Shown piece after piece: positions 54,229-64,000 of a DNA stretch of 64,000 nt. A program made the position numbers and the translations under genes. The first letter of the stretch is position 1, and the number at the start of each line of letters is the position of its first letter. The stretch is from Platanthera guangdongensis (Eukaryota > Streptophyta > Magnoliopsida > Asparagales > Orchidaceae): positions 105,232,609 to 105,296,608 of the forward strand of contig CM077151.1 of NCBI GenBank assembly GCA_039583875.1. Direction: 5' to 3'. The notes under the pieces were generated by a model. The model was not told the origin of the DNA. It did not search any database and worked only from the letters and a program-made list of their open reading frames with translations.

Positions 54229-55807
54229 TGAAAGTGAAGGGATAGATCACACTAACTCTAGAGGGGGGGGGGTGAATAGAGTATTAAAAATCTTTTTATT
54301 AATTTTTTTAGCAGATTAAATAAGTGATATCTATATGTATATGGGTAGAAATAAAATACAGAGATCACAACATAGAAAATAACAAATAGAGCAACTAGAC
54401 CACACAAAGATTTTATAGTGGTTCCCCTAAAACTTGGGTACATCCACTCTTCTACCAGCATGGTAGGAATCCACTACATGTTTTTGATAGGTGCCCTACC
54501 ACCACAGGTTATTGCTTAGGTGCCTATCACCACAAGGTCTATTTTCAAGGGAGATCTAACAAACCTTTGAACTTTTGATAGGTGCCCAAAAACCAAACTA
54601 AGTCTGTTGATCAGGAGACTTAATAACCAAGGGTTAAGTTTTGAAGGGAGTTAGAAACCCTTTTAGAGGGAGGTAAAAAGGAATGTGATATTGTCTTCTC
54701 TTTCTCAAATTTCTGAGAAGACTAGTGGATTGCTCTTGTTGTCAAAGCTCCCCCTGAGATGTAGAATAGTTCAGGAGAATTGAAGCTTTGCTCAGGTTGT
54801 GGGCCTTCAAGATGAGCACTTATTCTTCCAGTAAATATCTCTAAGTGATTGAGCTTTTGGTCTCAGATTGTATGCTATGTTGATGGAAGAAAACTTGAAG
54901 AAGAAGAATGAAGATTAACAAGATGTTTTGTTTTTCTTGTTGTTGTTCTCAGAATACAAATATTTTCTTCCTTCTTTTTCCTGACTAAGTAAAATTTTAA
55001 CTGTTAGGCTATGTACGACAATCTTCTAAATATCTTTTATATCTGATTGATAATTTTTAAAATTCAAATACTTGAAGTCCAGTGCATATTTTCTGGAAAT
55101 TGGAACGGCTGAATATTGTCTTCAATGCATTTCAATAACTGTCCCAGTAAATATACTAAGTAATAACTTTGTGAAAATCCTTAATTAATGCAGCCAGGAA
55201 CGACTATATTCTTGAGAATATGAGCATTAATTATCAGAGTATTACTGTCTGAATATTTAAAATAATCTGAAATAGAATTTCCTTAGACGGTCTGAGAAAC
55301 TGAGACAAGATAGTCGAATAGAACCTGGATGGAGATAGTCGAACTAAGGAAAGTTTTGGTCGACCTAAGCTCCAAGTTTGTCAAGCTGATAATTCTACTT
55401 CGTCGAGCTGAGCTCCAAGATCGTCGAACAGAAAAAGTACTATCCAAACTGAGCTCCAAGTTCATTGAGCTGAGATCCTGACATAAGCTCACAGTTCGTT
55501 GACCTGAGCTAGACTTTTATCGAGCTCAACTCAGAGAAGGAACTCTGAGTTCATTGATCTGAGATCGACGATCGTCGAGCTGAGTTCAGCTATCGTCGAC
55601 CTCCTTTTTTATACAATCTTCAAAACTGTCTTGTCCCTTAAGTCTTGAGTCTCTGAAATCTTCTGAAGCCTTCTGAAGGTAGGTCACAGTGAACTAACCT
55701 AAAGAAATTGACCTTAACCCTGGAACTAAAAAATGACCCTAGACTATATATGGTGGGTCAACAATCCTAATAGTGAACCTAGCCCAAATCACAAGTAGGG
55801 TTTAACA
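54229..55807 (-). repeat. Element 9 5' LTR
   Basis: TGAAAGTGAAGG...GGGTTTAACA on the plus strand, 1579 bp. It aligns with the split copy at 27518-28005 and 37502-38610, with many substitutions and small gaps. A G-run lies near 54263-54272. The TCGTCGAGCTGAG array is at 55310-55600. Confidence 0.9.
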
Positions 55808-55984
55808 TGTATAAGGGTGGAATAAAGCAGGACCCAAGATAGGAGCAGTCTGTGCGATCTGGCCACAATACCGCGGAAAAAGGAAAGATGGCAGAGTCTA
55901 GCGCTTCTCGTTTCCAACTCGTGCAGCCAAGGGCATATAACCTTCGGCAGCAGGAAACGATCTGCCAACCCGATGTGGTCACGG
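55808..55984 (+). pseudogene. Element 8 gag, C-terminal end
   Basis: Resumes with TGT, the missing last Cys of the zinc knuckle, then a Lys/Gln-rich tail and QPRAYNLRQQETICQPDVVT, cognate to the QPRVYNLGQQEAIKQADVVT tail of element 10. It ends at the donor ACGG|GTACGA. Confidence 0.8.
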
Positions 55985-56054
55985 GTACGAATGTTTGAGT
56001 TAATCTCTTACTTTAGACTTTCAAGATCATTTTTGTATGTTGCCTATATTTTAG
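55985..56054 (+). other. Predicted gag-pol intron (element 8), 70 nt
   Basis: Donor GTACGA; acceptor GCCTATATTTTAG before GCTTTGTG. If retained, the frame stops at GGT ACG AAT GTT TGA. If removed, G|GC restores glycine and joins FVLVSGYPARVLF of protease. Confidence 0.68.
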
Positions 56055-59000
56055 GCTTTGTGTTAGTTTCTGGGTACCCCGCTAGGGTATTGTTTAATAC
56101 GGGAGCGTCGCACTCCTTCCTTGCGAAACGTTTTATCCGAAGGATTGGAGTTGAGCCATTCTTGGCGGACATAGAGTTGAAGGTGCGCATGCCCAATGGG
56201 TCATCCATGACTACTGGGGTGAAGGGCTGTATTTCTTGGAGTATGTACGGAGTTGACTTCACGTTGGTAGCGGTGTTTCTGCCATTGGTTGAGTTCGATT
56301 TAATATTGGGAATGGACTGGCTTGCGGAGAAGTATGCCAGTATTGGCTACCTATCTAAGGTGGTGACCCTGAGGTGTGAAGTGCAAGCAGAAGTTATGTT
56401 TAAGGGACTTAGTGAAGTGGTCTGTTCCCTGATTTCGGCCATGAAGTTGGTGCGGGTAGTTAACTAGGGAGGAGTAGCTCTTGTAGCACTGTTGGAGGTT
56501 AGCCTTTCTAGGTTGTCACTTGGAGATGTGCCGATAGTGGCAGAGTTCGAGGATGTGTTTCCCGAGGAGATTCCTGGTGTACCTCCTCGATGGGAGATTG
56601 ATTTCTCGATTGAGTTAGTGCTAGAGGCTAGGTCGGTGTCATGTCCTCCTTTTAGGATGGCACCAAAGGAGTTGGCCGAACTCAAGGTTCAATTGTAGGA
56701 ACTTTTGGAAGAGGGGTATATTAGACCCAGTTCTTCACCATGGAGCGCGCTAGTGTTGTTTGTGAAGAAGAAAGACGGTAGTATGCGATTGTGCATAGAC
56801 TACCGAGAGTTGAATAATCTGACTGTCAAGCATAAGTATTCGATTCCTCGAATAGATGACCTGTTCGATCAGTTGGTGGTGTCAGTTGTGTATTCAATAT
56901 TGGACATGAAGTAAGGATACTATCAGTTGCAGATTTGAGATGAGGGTATACCCAAGACAGCTTCTGGTACGAGGTATGGTCATTTTGATTTCTCGGTGAT
57001 TACATTCGGGTTGACAAATGCACCATCAGTATTCATGGATTTGAAGAATCGAGTATTTCGTGAATACTTGGACTCTTTTTTAGTTGTCTTTATTGACAAT
57101 ATTCTGGTTTACTCCAAATTGGAGGTGGAGCATGAGACTCACATGAGAGTAGTCTTGCAGGTGTTAAGAGAGAACCAGCTTTATGCAAAGTTCTCGAAGT
57201 GCGAGTTCTGGTTAGAGAAGGTGGCATTTTGGTCCATGTGATTATTGGTGATTGGGTGGCGATAGATACAGCAAAAGTTGAAGCCATCAGGGATTGGTCA
57301 ATTTTGAGAACCGTGGCGGAAGTCAGAAGTTTCCTTGGGATAGCCGGGTACTATAGAAGGTTTGTGGAAAACTTTTCACGGAGAGCTCTACCCCTCACTT
57401 CTCTAACTCGTAAGGACCAGAAGTTTGTGTGGACTCAAGAGTGCAATCAGGCATTTGACACCCTGAAGGAAAGGTTGATGACAGCTCCCATCCTATGTCT
57501 ACCTAAAGTGACTGAAGGATTTCAAATTTTCAGTGACACATCAGCATATGGGTTGGGTTGCGTGTTGGTGCAACATGGCAGTGTTATAGCTTTTGGGCCT
57601 AGGCAGTTGAAGCCTCACGAGAGGAATTACCCCATCCATGACTTGGAATTGGCGGCGATAATTTTTCCATTAAAGTTGTGGCGGCACTCTGTGTATGGTG
57701 TGAAGGTGGAGATCTTCATGGACCACAAAAGCCTGAAGTATCTTCTAGACAAAAAGGACTTGAATATACGGCAACGCAGGTGGGTCGAGTTCCTTGAAAA
57801 CTAATAAGTAGAGATTCAGTATACGCCAGAAAAATCCAACGTGGTAGTGGATTCCTTGAGCAGGAAATACTCTGGTAAAGGGCGTTGGACCGAAGCTCAT
57901 GATGAGCGGTTGATGCTGGACTGTGAGTCCCTTGGTATTGAGTGTGTAGCAAGAGGCAAGTTAAGCATGGCTCGATTGAACTGGATTGAGTTGCAAAATG
58001 ACTTATCTGATCGTAATCGGGAAGCGACTAGTTTTGATGAAGAGTTTCCGCCATTCATGGTGGAAGCTCAAAAGGAAGAGAGTAGCACCTGGGAGATGAT
58101 TGATGGGTTCTTGAGGAAGGACGGGAGGATTTGTATATCGCAGTTCGGCAAGATCCGTGAGGAGTTGATGTTTGAGGCTCATTTTAGGAAATACTCCATT
58201 CACTCGGGCAGTACAAAGATGTACATGGATATGAAGAAATCCTTTGGTGGCCTGGTTTGAAGTGTGATATAGCTTTGTACGTGAGTCTTTGCCAAACATG
58301 TGCCTTAGTGAAGGTCCAGTGTCAGAAGCCGGGTGGGTTCCTAAAGCCTCTTCCTATTCTTGAGTGGAAATTTGATGATATCTCCGTGGACTTTTTGCAT
58401 GGCTTACATCAATAGCAGCAGTGTAACGATACGATTTGGGTGATCGTGGATCTCTTGAGCAAGGTGGCACCTTTCATCCAAAACCGGAAAGAGGACAACA
58501 TGGAGAAGCTAGTAGAGATGTATTTTCGCAACATTGTGTGACCACATGGGATTCCCAAGAGTATAGTTAGTGATCGTGATGGACGATTCACGTCCAAAGA
58601 CTGGAGGCTGGTTCAGAAGAGTTTGGGCACGAAACTTAAGTTCAGTACGACACTTCATCCTCAAACTGATGGACAAACAGAAAGAACAAACTGTACAATA
58701 GAGGATATGCTGAGAATGTGTACTCTTAACTTTTGGAAGACGTGGGAATATCACCTATTCATGGTAGAGTTAGCCTATAACAACAATTACCATGCAAGTA
58801 TAAAGATGGAGTCATACAAAGCCTTGTATGGAAGGCGGTGTCGAATGCCAATGTCTTGGATAGAGGCGGGAAACACCAAATTTTTGGGAAAAGAAGTGGT
58901 GGCTGATGCATGCAAGTTGGTGCGAATCATAACAGGGGTACATGAAGGTTACCCAGGACTGGCAAGCAAAGTATTTTAATGCTCTCCATAAGAATGTGGA

Positions 59001-59427
59001 GTTTGCGATAGGCGACTGGGTCTATCTAAAGATCAAGCTGTTCAAAGGAGTTTCGTGGATTCACCGACAAAAGAAGTTGAGTCCAAGGTTTTTGGGACCG
59101 TTCCAGGTGTTAGAACGTATTGGAGAAGCAGCTTACCAGTTGGCATTGTCCATGGAGCTGAGTGGATTACACGTTGTTTTCTATGTCTTCGTCTTGAGCA
59201 AAGCTTTGTTGGAGGCTAGTGTGGTGATCGAACCGGCGACGATGCCGATAGAAGAGGACTTGAGGATGAAAGTCCGTCTGGTGGGCATAAAGGATTCAGA
59301 AGTTCGGCAGTTGTGGAATAAAGAGGTGATGCTCGTAAAGGTGCGTTGGCACAACTGGGGTCGGGATGAGTTCTCGTGGGAATGAGTGCAAACCATGCAC
59401 GAAGTTTATCCTGAGTTGTTTGTATAA
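56055..59427 (+). pseudogene. Element 8 protease-RT-RNase H-integrase-chromodomain
   Basis: Full-length but inactive pol. Protease: VLFNTGASHSF, with catalytic D replaced by [23 protein letters not shown] and FIDNILVYS (about 57090-57116), with the second catalytic D replaced by N. RNase [14 protein letters not shown]. Integrase: HFRKYSIHSGSTKMY zinc region (about 58180-58300), core with [18 protein letters not shown] and [10 protein letters not shown]. Tail: KIKLFKGVSWIHRQKKLSPR and VKVRWHNWGRDEFSWE, chromodomain-like, ending at TAA 59425-59427. Breaks include TAG 56465, TAG 56696, TAA 56912, a shift near 57240, TAA 57802, a shift near 58260, TGA near 58540 and TGA 59383. Confidence 0.9.
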
Positions 59428-59616
59428 TGTTGATTGGAACAGTGTTTGATATGTTGCGATAGTGTTTTGAGACGTAGAAACATTTTTCTTGCTGTTTTCC
59501 TCAATGAAATCTGTAAAGTTGTTGTAATAATGTTTTTATTTGTTGCAATAATTTTCTTGTTGTCTTCCTGTATGGAAATTAATTTCGGGGACAAAATTCT
59601 TGCAAGGGGTAGGAGA

Positions 59617-61875
59617 TGTAACACCCCAAATTTGAGTAACCAGAGCAGTTCGACGAAATTCTGGGATCGTGGAAGGTCATTAAACAAAAGTCGAACTCTG
59701 TTCGTTCGACAAAAGTCGAACTCAGGGCCGTTCGACGAATGTCAAACTCAGGGCCACTCGACGAAAGTGGAACTCAAGGCTTTTCATCGAGCACAGCGCT
59801 GTTCGTCGAGCTGAAGGCATTTCGTCAAGCTCAGCGATGTTCGTCGAGCTGAGGGTCAATTCTTCGAGCTCACAACTTTTCTTCGAGATCATGCCTTTTC
59901 GTCGAGCTCGGGACTTTTTCATCGAGCTTTGCCGGTTGTCGGGCTCTTGGCTGTTCGTCGAGCGCAGGTCGATCGACGAAACCTGAACCGTTCGACTAAA
60001 TTGCTGAAATGCGGTTCATGGATTGAAATCTTAACCGATTATTTTACGTCAAGGTTGATCCTGGACCCCAGGATCTTCTGTCTGACGGGTTTTAGTAGGG
60101 CTGAGCGGTCCTTGCCCTCATTTGTTCTCATTTTGGGGTTGACTTAGGGTTTGAGAGAGATAAAGTTCGGAGGAGGAAGAGAGGAGTTTTCTCCACCATT
60201 AACGGAGCTTCAGAGCTCTGATCGTCGTTTTGAGGCCAGATCCGTGAAGAGGACGCGAAGGCACTCGTTTTCATCCCTACAAGACAAGGGTTTCAAGGCT
60301 AGAAAGAGGAGTCGAAGGGTAACGACAAGTCTCCTCTCGGTTTTATGTGTGTATGGCATCTACACTTTTCTTGTTTTCTTCTAAGCATTCTAGGCACCGG
60401 ATCTCTCAAGTGAGATGGATTTGGGTTACCATGGTTCCGAAGGAGCCACATGGTTGATTGTGTCCGTCCCCGGCATGATATTACATTAGAGATCCGCTCC
60501 ATTAGTGGATTAAGCATTGTGGGTGAATCCGTAGTCACGACCGTTAGTCCGACTCGGTGATGTTGCATTGCGAGCCTTAAGGATTTTATAGAAATCCATT
60601 AGCGGTAAGATGTCATCTGTGATGATGTTTTCCCCTTTCTCATGTAAGTAGGTGTGGCCGGAACCAGACCGGGTGCAAATTAGAGTATACGCAGGGGTAC
60701 GGGGATGGTACAGTATAAGCATCAGAATAGGGTGGGAAAGGTATGGGATTGTGATGTGACAAGGCGTGGTTTGTCTCTATGGTCGGCTAGATTGCCCGTG
60801 ATGTTGTAAGGTCATGTGTGGAGAGTGTCACGGCGAGAAAAGTACCGTTTTGTTGAACTAGCGAGAATGTCAAGCTTCTAACAAGCCTGGACGATACCAG
60901 CTGGGTCACGCTGGGCCTCCTTCGGTGGACTTCGTCCCAATTTTGGAGCCGGGCCTGGGTCTCCGCGAACGGGTTGGGAATAGCAAGGGTTCTTAGCATC
61001 AGTATGTTTGTTTGTATGGAGGAACCCTGACATGAGAAGTCAGAGATTGCAGGCAAGCCCGGGTTTTGAGAACCACGAGCGGGTGGGTCCTTGGCAAGTA
61101 TTCCGAGTAGCAGCTTGAATGCAACTTGGGGAAATTGGAAGTATCCATGTGTTTGCGGCTTTAATGCTGAAGGGGAAAATGGAAGTACGTGATTTGATGA
61201 TGATGTGTTAGAAGTATACTCTTAGGGTGCCTTGGGTGAAACCTAGGATTGCATTCATGCTGGATTGTAGGCCCCTTTATTACTTGCTCAACTTAGAAAT
61301 ATGTTTGTTGCTTGGGACATCCAAACCAATTTATAGCTTTATATTTTATTATTTATTGCATACGAAGTGCTGACTTGCAGGGTGATGGAGTACCCTGGGG
61401 TCCATTAGGGACGACCGGTACGAGATGTGTTGGTTACACAGTTGAGGTCGACCTTTGATGGCCCGTGTTACAACCTATTTTTACATGGCAACGATCGCAA
61501 GTAGGAGTAAGCTCGCCGGCCAAAAAGGCCTAAGCCTCATGAAGTGAACCTTTATGTGCTTATATTTAGATGCTTTGATATGATCTTTTAGTTGTAATCT
61601 GGCTTGCATGCCACAGTAGCCTAGGAGTGCTTTTGCACATTGTTAGGACTGTGATTCAGTTTTGGACTCTTGTTGTGTAAGTCCTTAAGGCCATTTTGAT
61701 ACTCCTACTTGTGGTGGATAACTTCTAGTTCTGTTTGTTTGTTTCCGCTAATTTATCCTGAGTCTTGAGTTGGGTAGACTTATATCATCTTTTAATGCTT
61801 GAGCTGTGGCATCTGTATGTTGTGGGGGCCCCGGCCAGACCCATATTATACGGTCATTACAGGGGAGGTGTTGTA
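59617..61875 (+). repeat. Element 8 3' LTR
   Basis: 2259 bp, TGTAACACCCC... but ends GTTGTA where the 5' LTR ends GTTACA. The purine tract GCAAGGGGTAGGAGA precedes it. TTCGACGAA / TCGTCGAGCTC array at 59645-60000; TTAGGGTTT at about 60144-60152; the start exon is present with ATG changed to AAG. Confidence 0.9.
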
Positions 61876-61880
61876 CTACG

Positions 61881-63600
61881 CCTTGAAATTATGGAGACAT
61901 CTTTTATATGGTGCTATATGCAAGATATATACTGATCATAAGAGTTTTAAGTACGTCTTCACTCAAAAGGAATTGAATTTGAGCTAGCGGAGGTGGTTAG
62001 AGTATGTGGCAGAATATGATGTTGAGATTCAATACCATCCGGGCAAAGCTAATGTGGTAGCCGACACCCTGAGTAGGAAGTCAGTGACAATTTTCAACCT
62101 TGCTGTGGATTCGCTGGTGGAGGAGTTTCTTTTGATGGATATATCAGTGGGAGTAGTGACTCGCCTAGTAGTTTGGAAGTATTAGAGCCTTCATGGATTT
62201 CATTGACAAGGATACACCAAAGGGATGATCACGATTTGCTGTACCTTTATAATAGAACTGCCAAAGGGGAATTACCGGACTTTTCGATTGATGATGCAGT
62301 TTCTTTAAAGTACCGCGACAAATTTTATATTCCCGCAGATGAGAATATCCGAGTTAAGATGTGCAAAGAGGCGCATGGTTCTAGGGTTGCCTACCTCCCC
62401 AGTTTCACTAAAATGTACAAGGATCTGAAGCAGATCGTTTGATGGTATGGTATGAAGGACGATATTGCTAAGTTCGTGTTATAATGTTTTACTTGCAAGC
62501 AAGTTAAGGCTGATTATGGTAGGCCTGGAGGTAAGTTGACACCCTTTGAAGTTCCAAGTTGGAAGTGGGACGATTCAGTTTGTGTTATAGTGTACAGATT
62601 GACAAAGTGTGCTAACTTCGTGCCATTCAGGATCGACTACTCGATGAAGATAATATCTGAATTATACTTGGATAAGGTCGTCAGGTTACATGGAGTGCCT
62701 ATTAGTATTATATCAGATCGAGACTCTAGGTTTACGTCTCACTTTTGGAAGAGTCTATAGGAGGGGCTGGGTATTGACTTGAGGTATTCCACCGTCTATC
62801 ATCTGCATACAAATTGTCAGACGAAAAGAGTAAATAAGATTGTGGAAGTTATGATCAGATGTTACATTTTGTACCACGAAGGAGCGTGGGATGAGCGTTT
62901 GAGACTAATGGAATTTGCATATAATAGCAGTTTCCAAGAAAGCTTGCAGATGGCCACGTTCGAGGCTTTGTATGGGAGGCGTTGCAGAACTACCTTCTTC
63001 TGGGTCGAGGTTGGCGAGATAACGTTGTTGGGTCCTGAAGCATTATAAGAAAAGGATGTCCATGTTAAGCTTATTCGAGAGAAGTTTCAGATAGCTCAAT
63101 ATCTCTCTGAGAAGAATGCTAATCGGCATAGGACCGATTTGGAGTTTGTTGTTGGGGACTTGGTGTTTCTTAAAGTTTCCCAAATGTCTAGTGTTAACAG
63201 TTTGGTAAAAACCATAAGTTAGACCCAAGGTATGTGTGACCTTGTAGAGTTGTTGAGAGGATTGGTGGGTCAGCTTATAGGCTGGATTTAACCGCAAGTT
63301 TTCCCTATGTGCATGATGTTTTTCACGTGAGCCAAATGCGGAAGTGTTCGCTAAGAGACAAGCAAGTTCTTGACTCTATGCCCTAGTTGGTGCCTAACCT
63401 TTCTTATGTGGAAGTACCTGTTCATGTTTTGGATAATCACGATTGGGTATTGCGAAGGAAAACAATATCGATGGTTAAAGTTTTGTGGTGGAACCAAGAC
63501 GTGGAAAGTGCGACTTGGGAGTTGGAGTTAGATATGAGGGAAGCTCATCATCATCTGTTCTTCAGATGTTTTTTTTATGAGTGTTTCCTTATTATCTTAT
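61881..63600 (+). pseudogene. Element 7 RNase H-integrase-chromodomain, right part
   Basis: Continues element 7. RNase [48 protein letters not shown] (about 61881-62080). Integrase zinc: EAHGSRVAYLPSFTKMYKDL and [16 protein letters not shown] (about 62365-62530). The core lacks the first catalytic segment: after SWKWDD the sequence jumps to [14 protein letters not shown], so the MDF..GLP stretch with the first Asp is deleted. [13 protein letters not shown] is kept; the TERVN motif reads TKRVN, losing the Glu. Chromodomain-like end: VKVLWWNQDVESATWELELD (about 63475-63535). TAG 61986, TGA near 62440, TAA near 62482 and TAG 62758 add to the damage. Confidence 0.88.
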
Positions 63601-63663
63601 GAATGCTTTTATTCTATTTTGGATTTAATCATGTTTATGATGAGTTTCGAGACAAAACTTCCT

Positions 63664-63677
63664 TTTAGTGGGGTGCT
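63664..63677 (+). promoter_or_regulatory. Element 7 polypurine tract
   Basis: TTTTAGTGGGGTGCT directly before TGTAATGCCCCTG. In such elements this primes plus-strand synthesis. Confidence 0.65.
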
Positions 63678-64000
63678 TGTAATGCCCCTGATATTTTGAT
63701 GTTTAGTTCAATTCTTTTTTTCTCTTATTTTTGACGTCAAGGCGTTACGTTGATGCTTGTTTGGCATGTACCGTGGTTAGAGCGTGGTTTTTTGCACTTT
63801 AGGTTTTCAGTGTGGCTGGGTTTAGCCTGTTCGCAAGATTCCCTTGGATCTGGGTCTATTTTGGAGACTCAGTGGAGCCTTTTTGGGAATGCTTGTGTCT
63901 TGGCTTCGGGAGGTGTTTGCCTGAGTTTCTTTTGTCAGATATCGATTCTGACTTCTTCATTGGATTCGTAGCGTTGGTATTTAGCTACTTTGCGAATTTC
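63678..64000 (+). repeat. Element 7 3' LTR, start (runs off window)
   Basis: Begins TGTAATGCCCCTGATATTTT after the purine tract. Only the first 323 bases are in view. No palindrome array is visible in this part, unlike the other LTRs. Confidence 0.7.

Larger units (their letters stand above)
27518..55807 (-). mobile_element. Element 9: SIRE-like copia with additional ORF
   Basis: Minus-strand Ty1/copia element. 5' LTR 54229-55807, tRNA-Met primer site, gag, protease, integrase, RT, RNase H, an extra ORF region (about 41625-38625), purine tract, and 3' LTR in two pieces (38610-37502 and 28005-27518). Three later insertions split it: element 10 in the 3' LTR, element 11 in RT and element 12 in gag. 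Its own length is about 11.9 kb, in the range of SIRE/Maximus elements. The flanking 5-mers TGGAC and TGTAT match at only three positions, in keeping with an old insertion. Confidence 0.85.
24075..61875 (+). mobile_element. Element 8: Tekay-like chromovirus, TSD CTACG
   Basis: Both LTRs (24075-26338 and 59617-61875) are present and the 5-base duplication CTACG flanks the element exactly (24070-24074 and 61876-61880). Internal order is primer site, gag, gag-pol intron, protease, RT, RNase H, integrase and chromodomain-like tail, all plus strand. Its gag zinc knuckle is split by element 9 (27518-55807). Without the nested insertions it would be about 9.5 kb, the same size as element 10. Confidence 0.92.

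Noticed and set aside
1..64000. Host protein-coding genes, tRNA or rRNA genes
   Set aside because: All long open frames resolve to retrotransposon domains, their shadows or repeats; no cloverleaf or rRNA-like stretch was recognised.

Overview
This window is intergenic plant DNA built almost entirely from LTR retrotransposons. The tRNA-Met-type primer sites (TGGTATCAG), 5-bp target duplications, Tekay/Del-like chromovirus polyproteins with a chromodomain-like C-terminus, Athila-like and SIRE-like remnants and plant-style splice sites point to a flowering plant. I see no host gene, rRNA, tRNA or CRISPR array, and the species cannot be fixed from this sequence alone.

Layout, left half. Element 1 (1-1626, minus) is a Tat/Retand-like gypsy gag plus its 5' LTR, sitting in the 5' LTR of element 2 (1627-7507, plus), a decayed Tekay-like chromovirus. 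A broken inverted LTR block (6924-9988) joins it to element 3 (7700-10554, minus), of the same family. Element 4 (10555-15195, plus) is a copia element cut off inside its polyprotein and abutting element 5 (15196-about 19495), an Athila-like pol end with its 3' LTR. Element 6 (about 19497-23939, minus) is a large non-autonomous element with a gag-like, two-zinc-knuckle protein.

Layout, right half: four nested levels. Element 7 (23940-24074 and 61881-64000) is the oldest gypsy. Its RNase H is split by element 8 (24075-61875, TSD CTACG), a Tekay-like element. Element 8's gag zinc knuckle is split by element 9 (27518-55807, minus), a SIRE-like copia with an additional ORF. Element 9 received three younger insertions: element 10 (28006-37496, complete Tekay-like, TSD TCTGA), element 11 (42875-47629, complete young copia without a gag, TSD CCAAG) and a solo LTR, element 12 (51178-53232).

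Main discovery candidate. In the Tekay-like family the gag ORF begins without an ATG (GTG in three copies), while four different LTRs carry the same eight-codon exon, ATG-N-N-AAG-(N)9-AGG followed at once by a GTA donor. In elements 2 and 10 the gag ORF follows TATAG. Splicing would give Gag an LTR-encoded N-terminus and would remove the rest of the LTR, the primer-binding site and the leader. A second small intron (70-93 nt, donor GTACG) lies between gag and protease in all three copies. It has an early in-frame stop if retained and joins Gag to Pol in exact frame if removed. Together they look like a two-step splicing programme: unspliced RNA as genome, one splice for Gag, two for Gag-Pol. 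A second theme is that nearly every LTR carries, in its U3 part, a cluster of CpG-centred palindromic words, and the same words recur across unrelated superfamilies.
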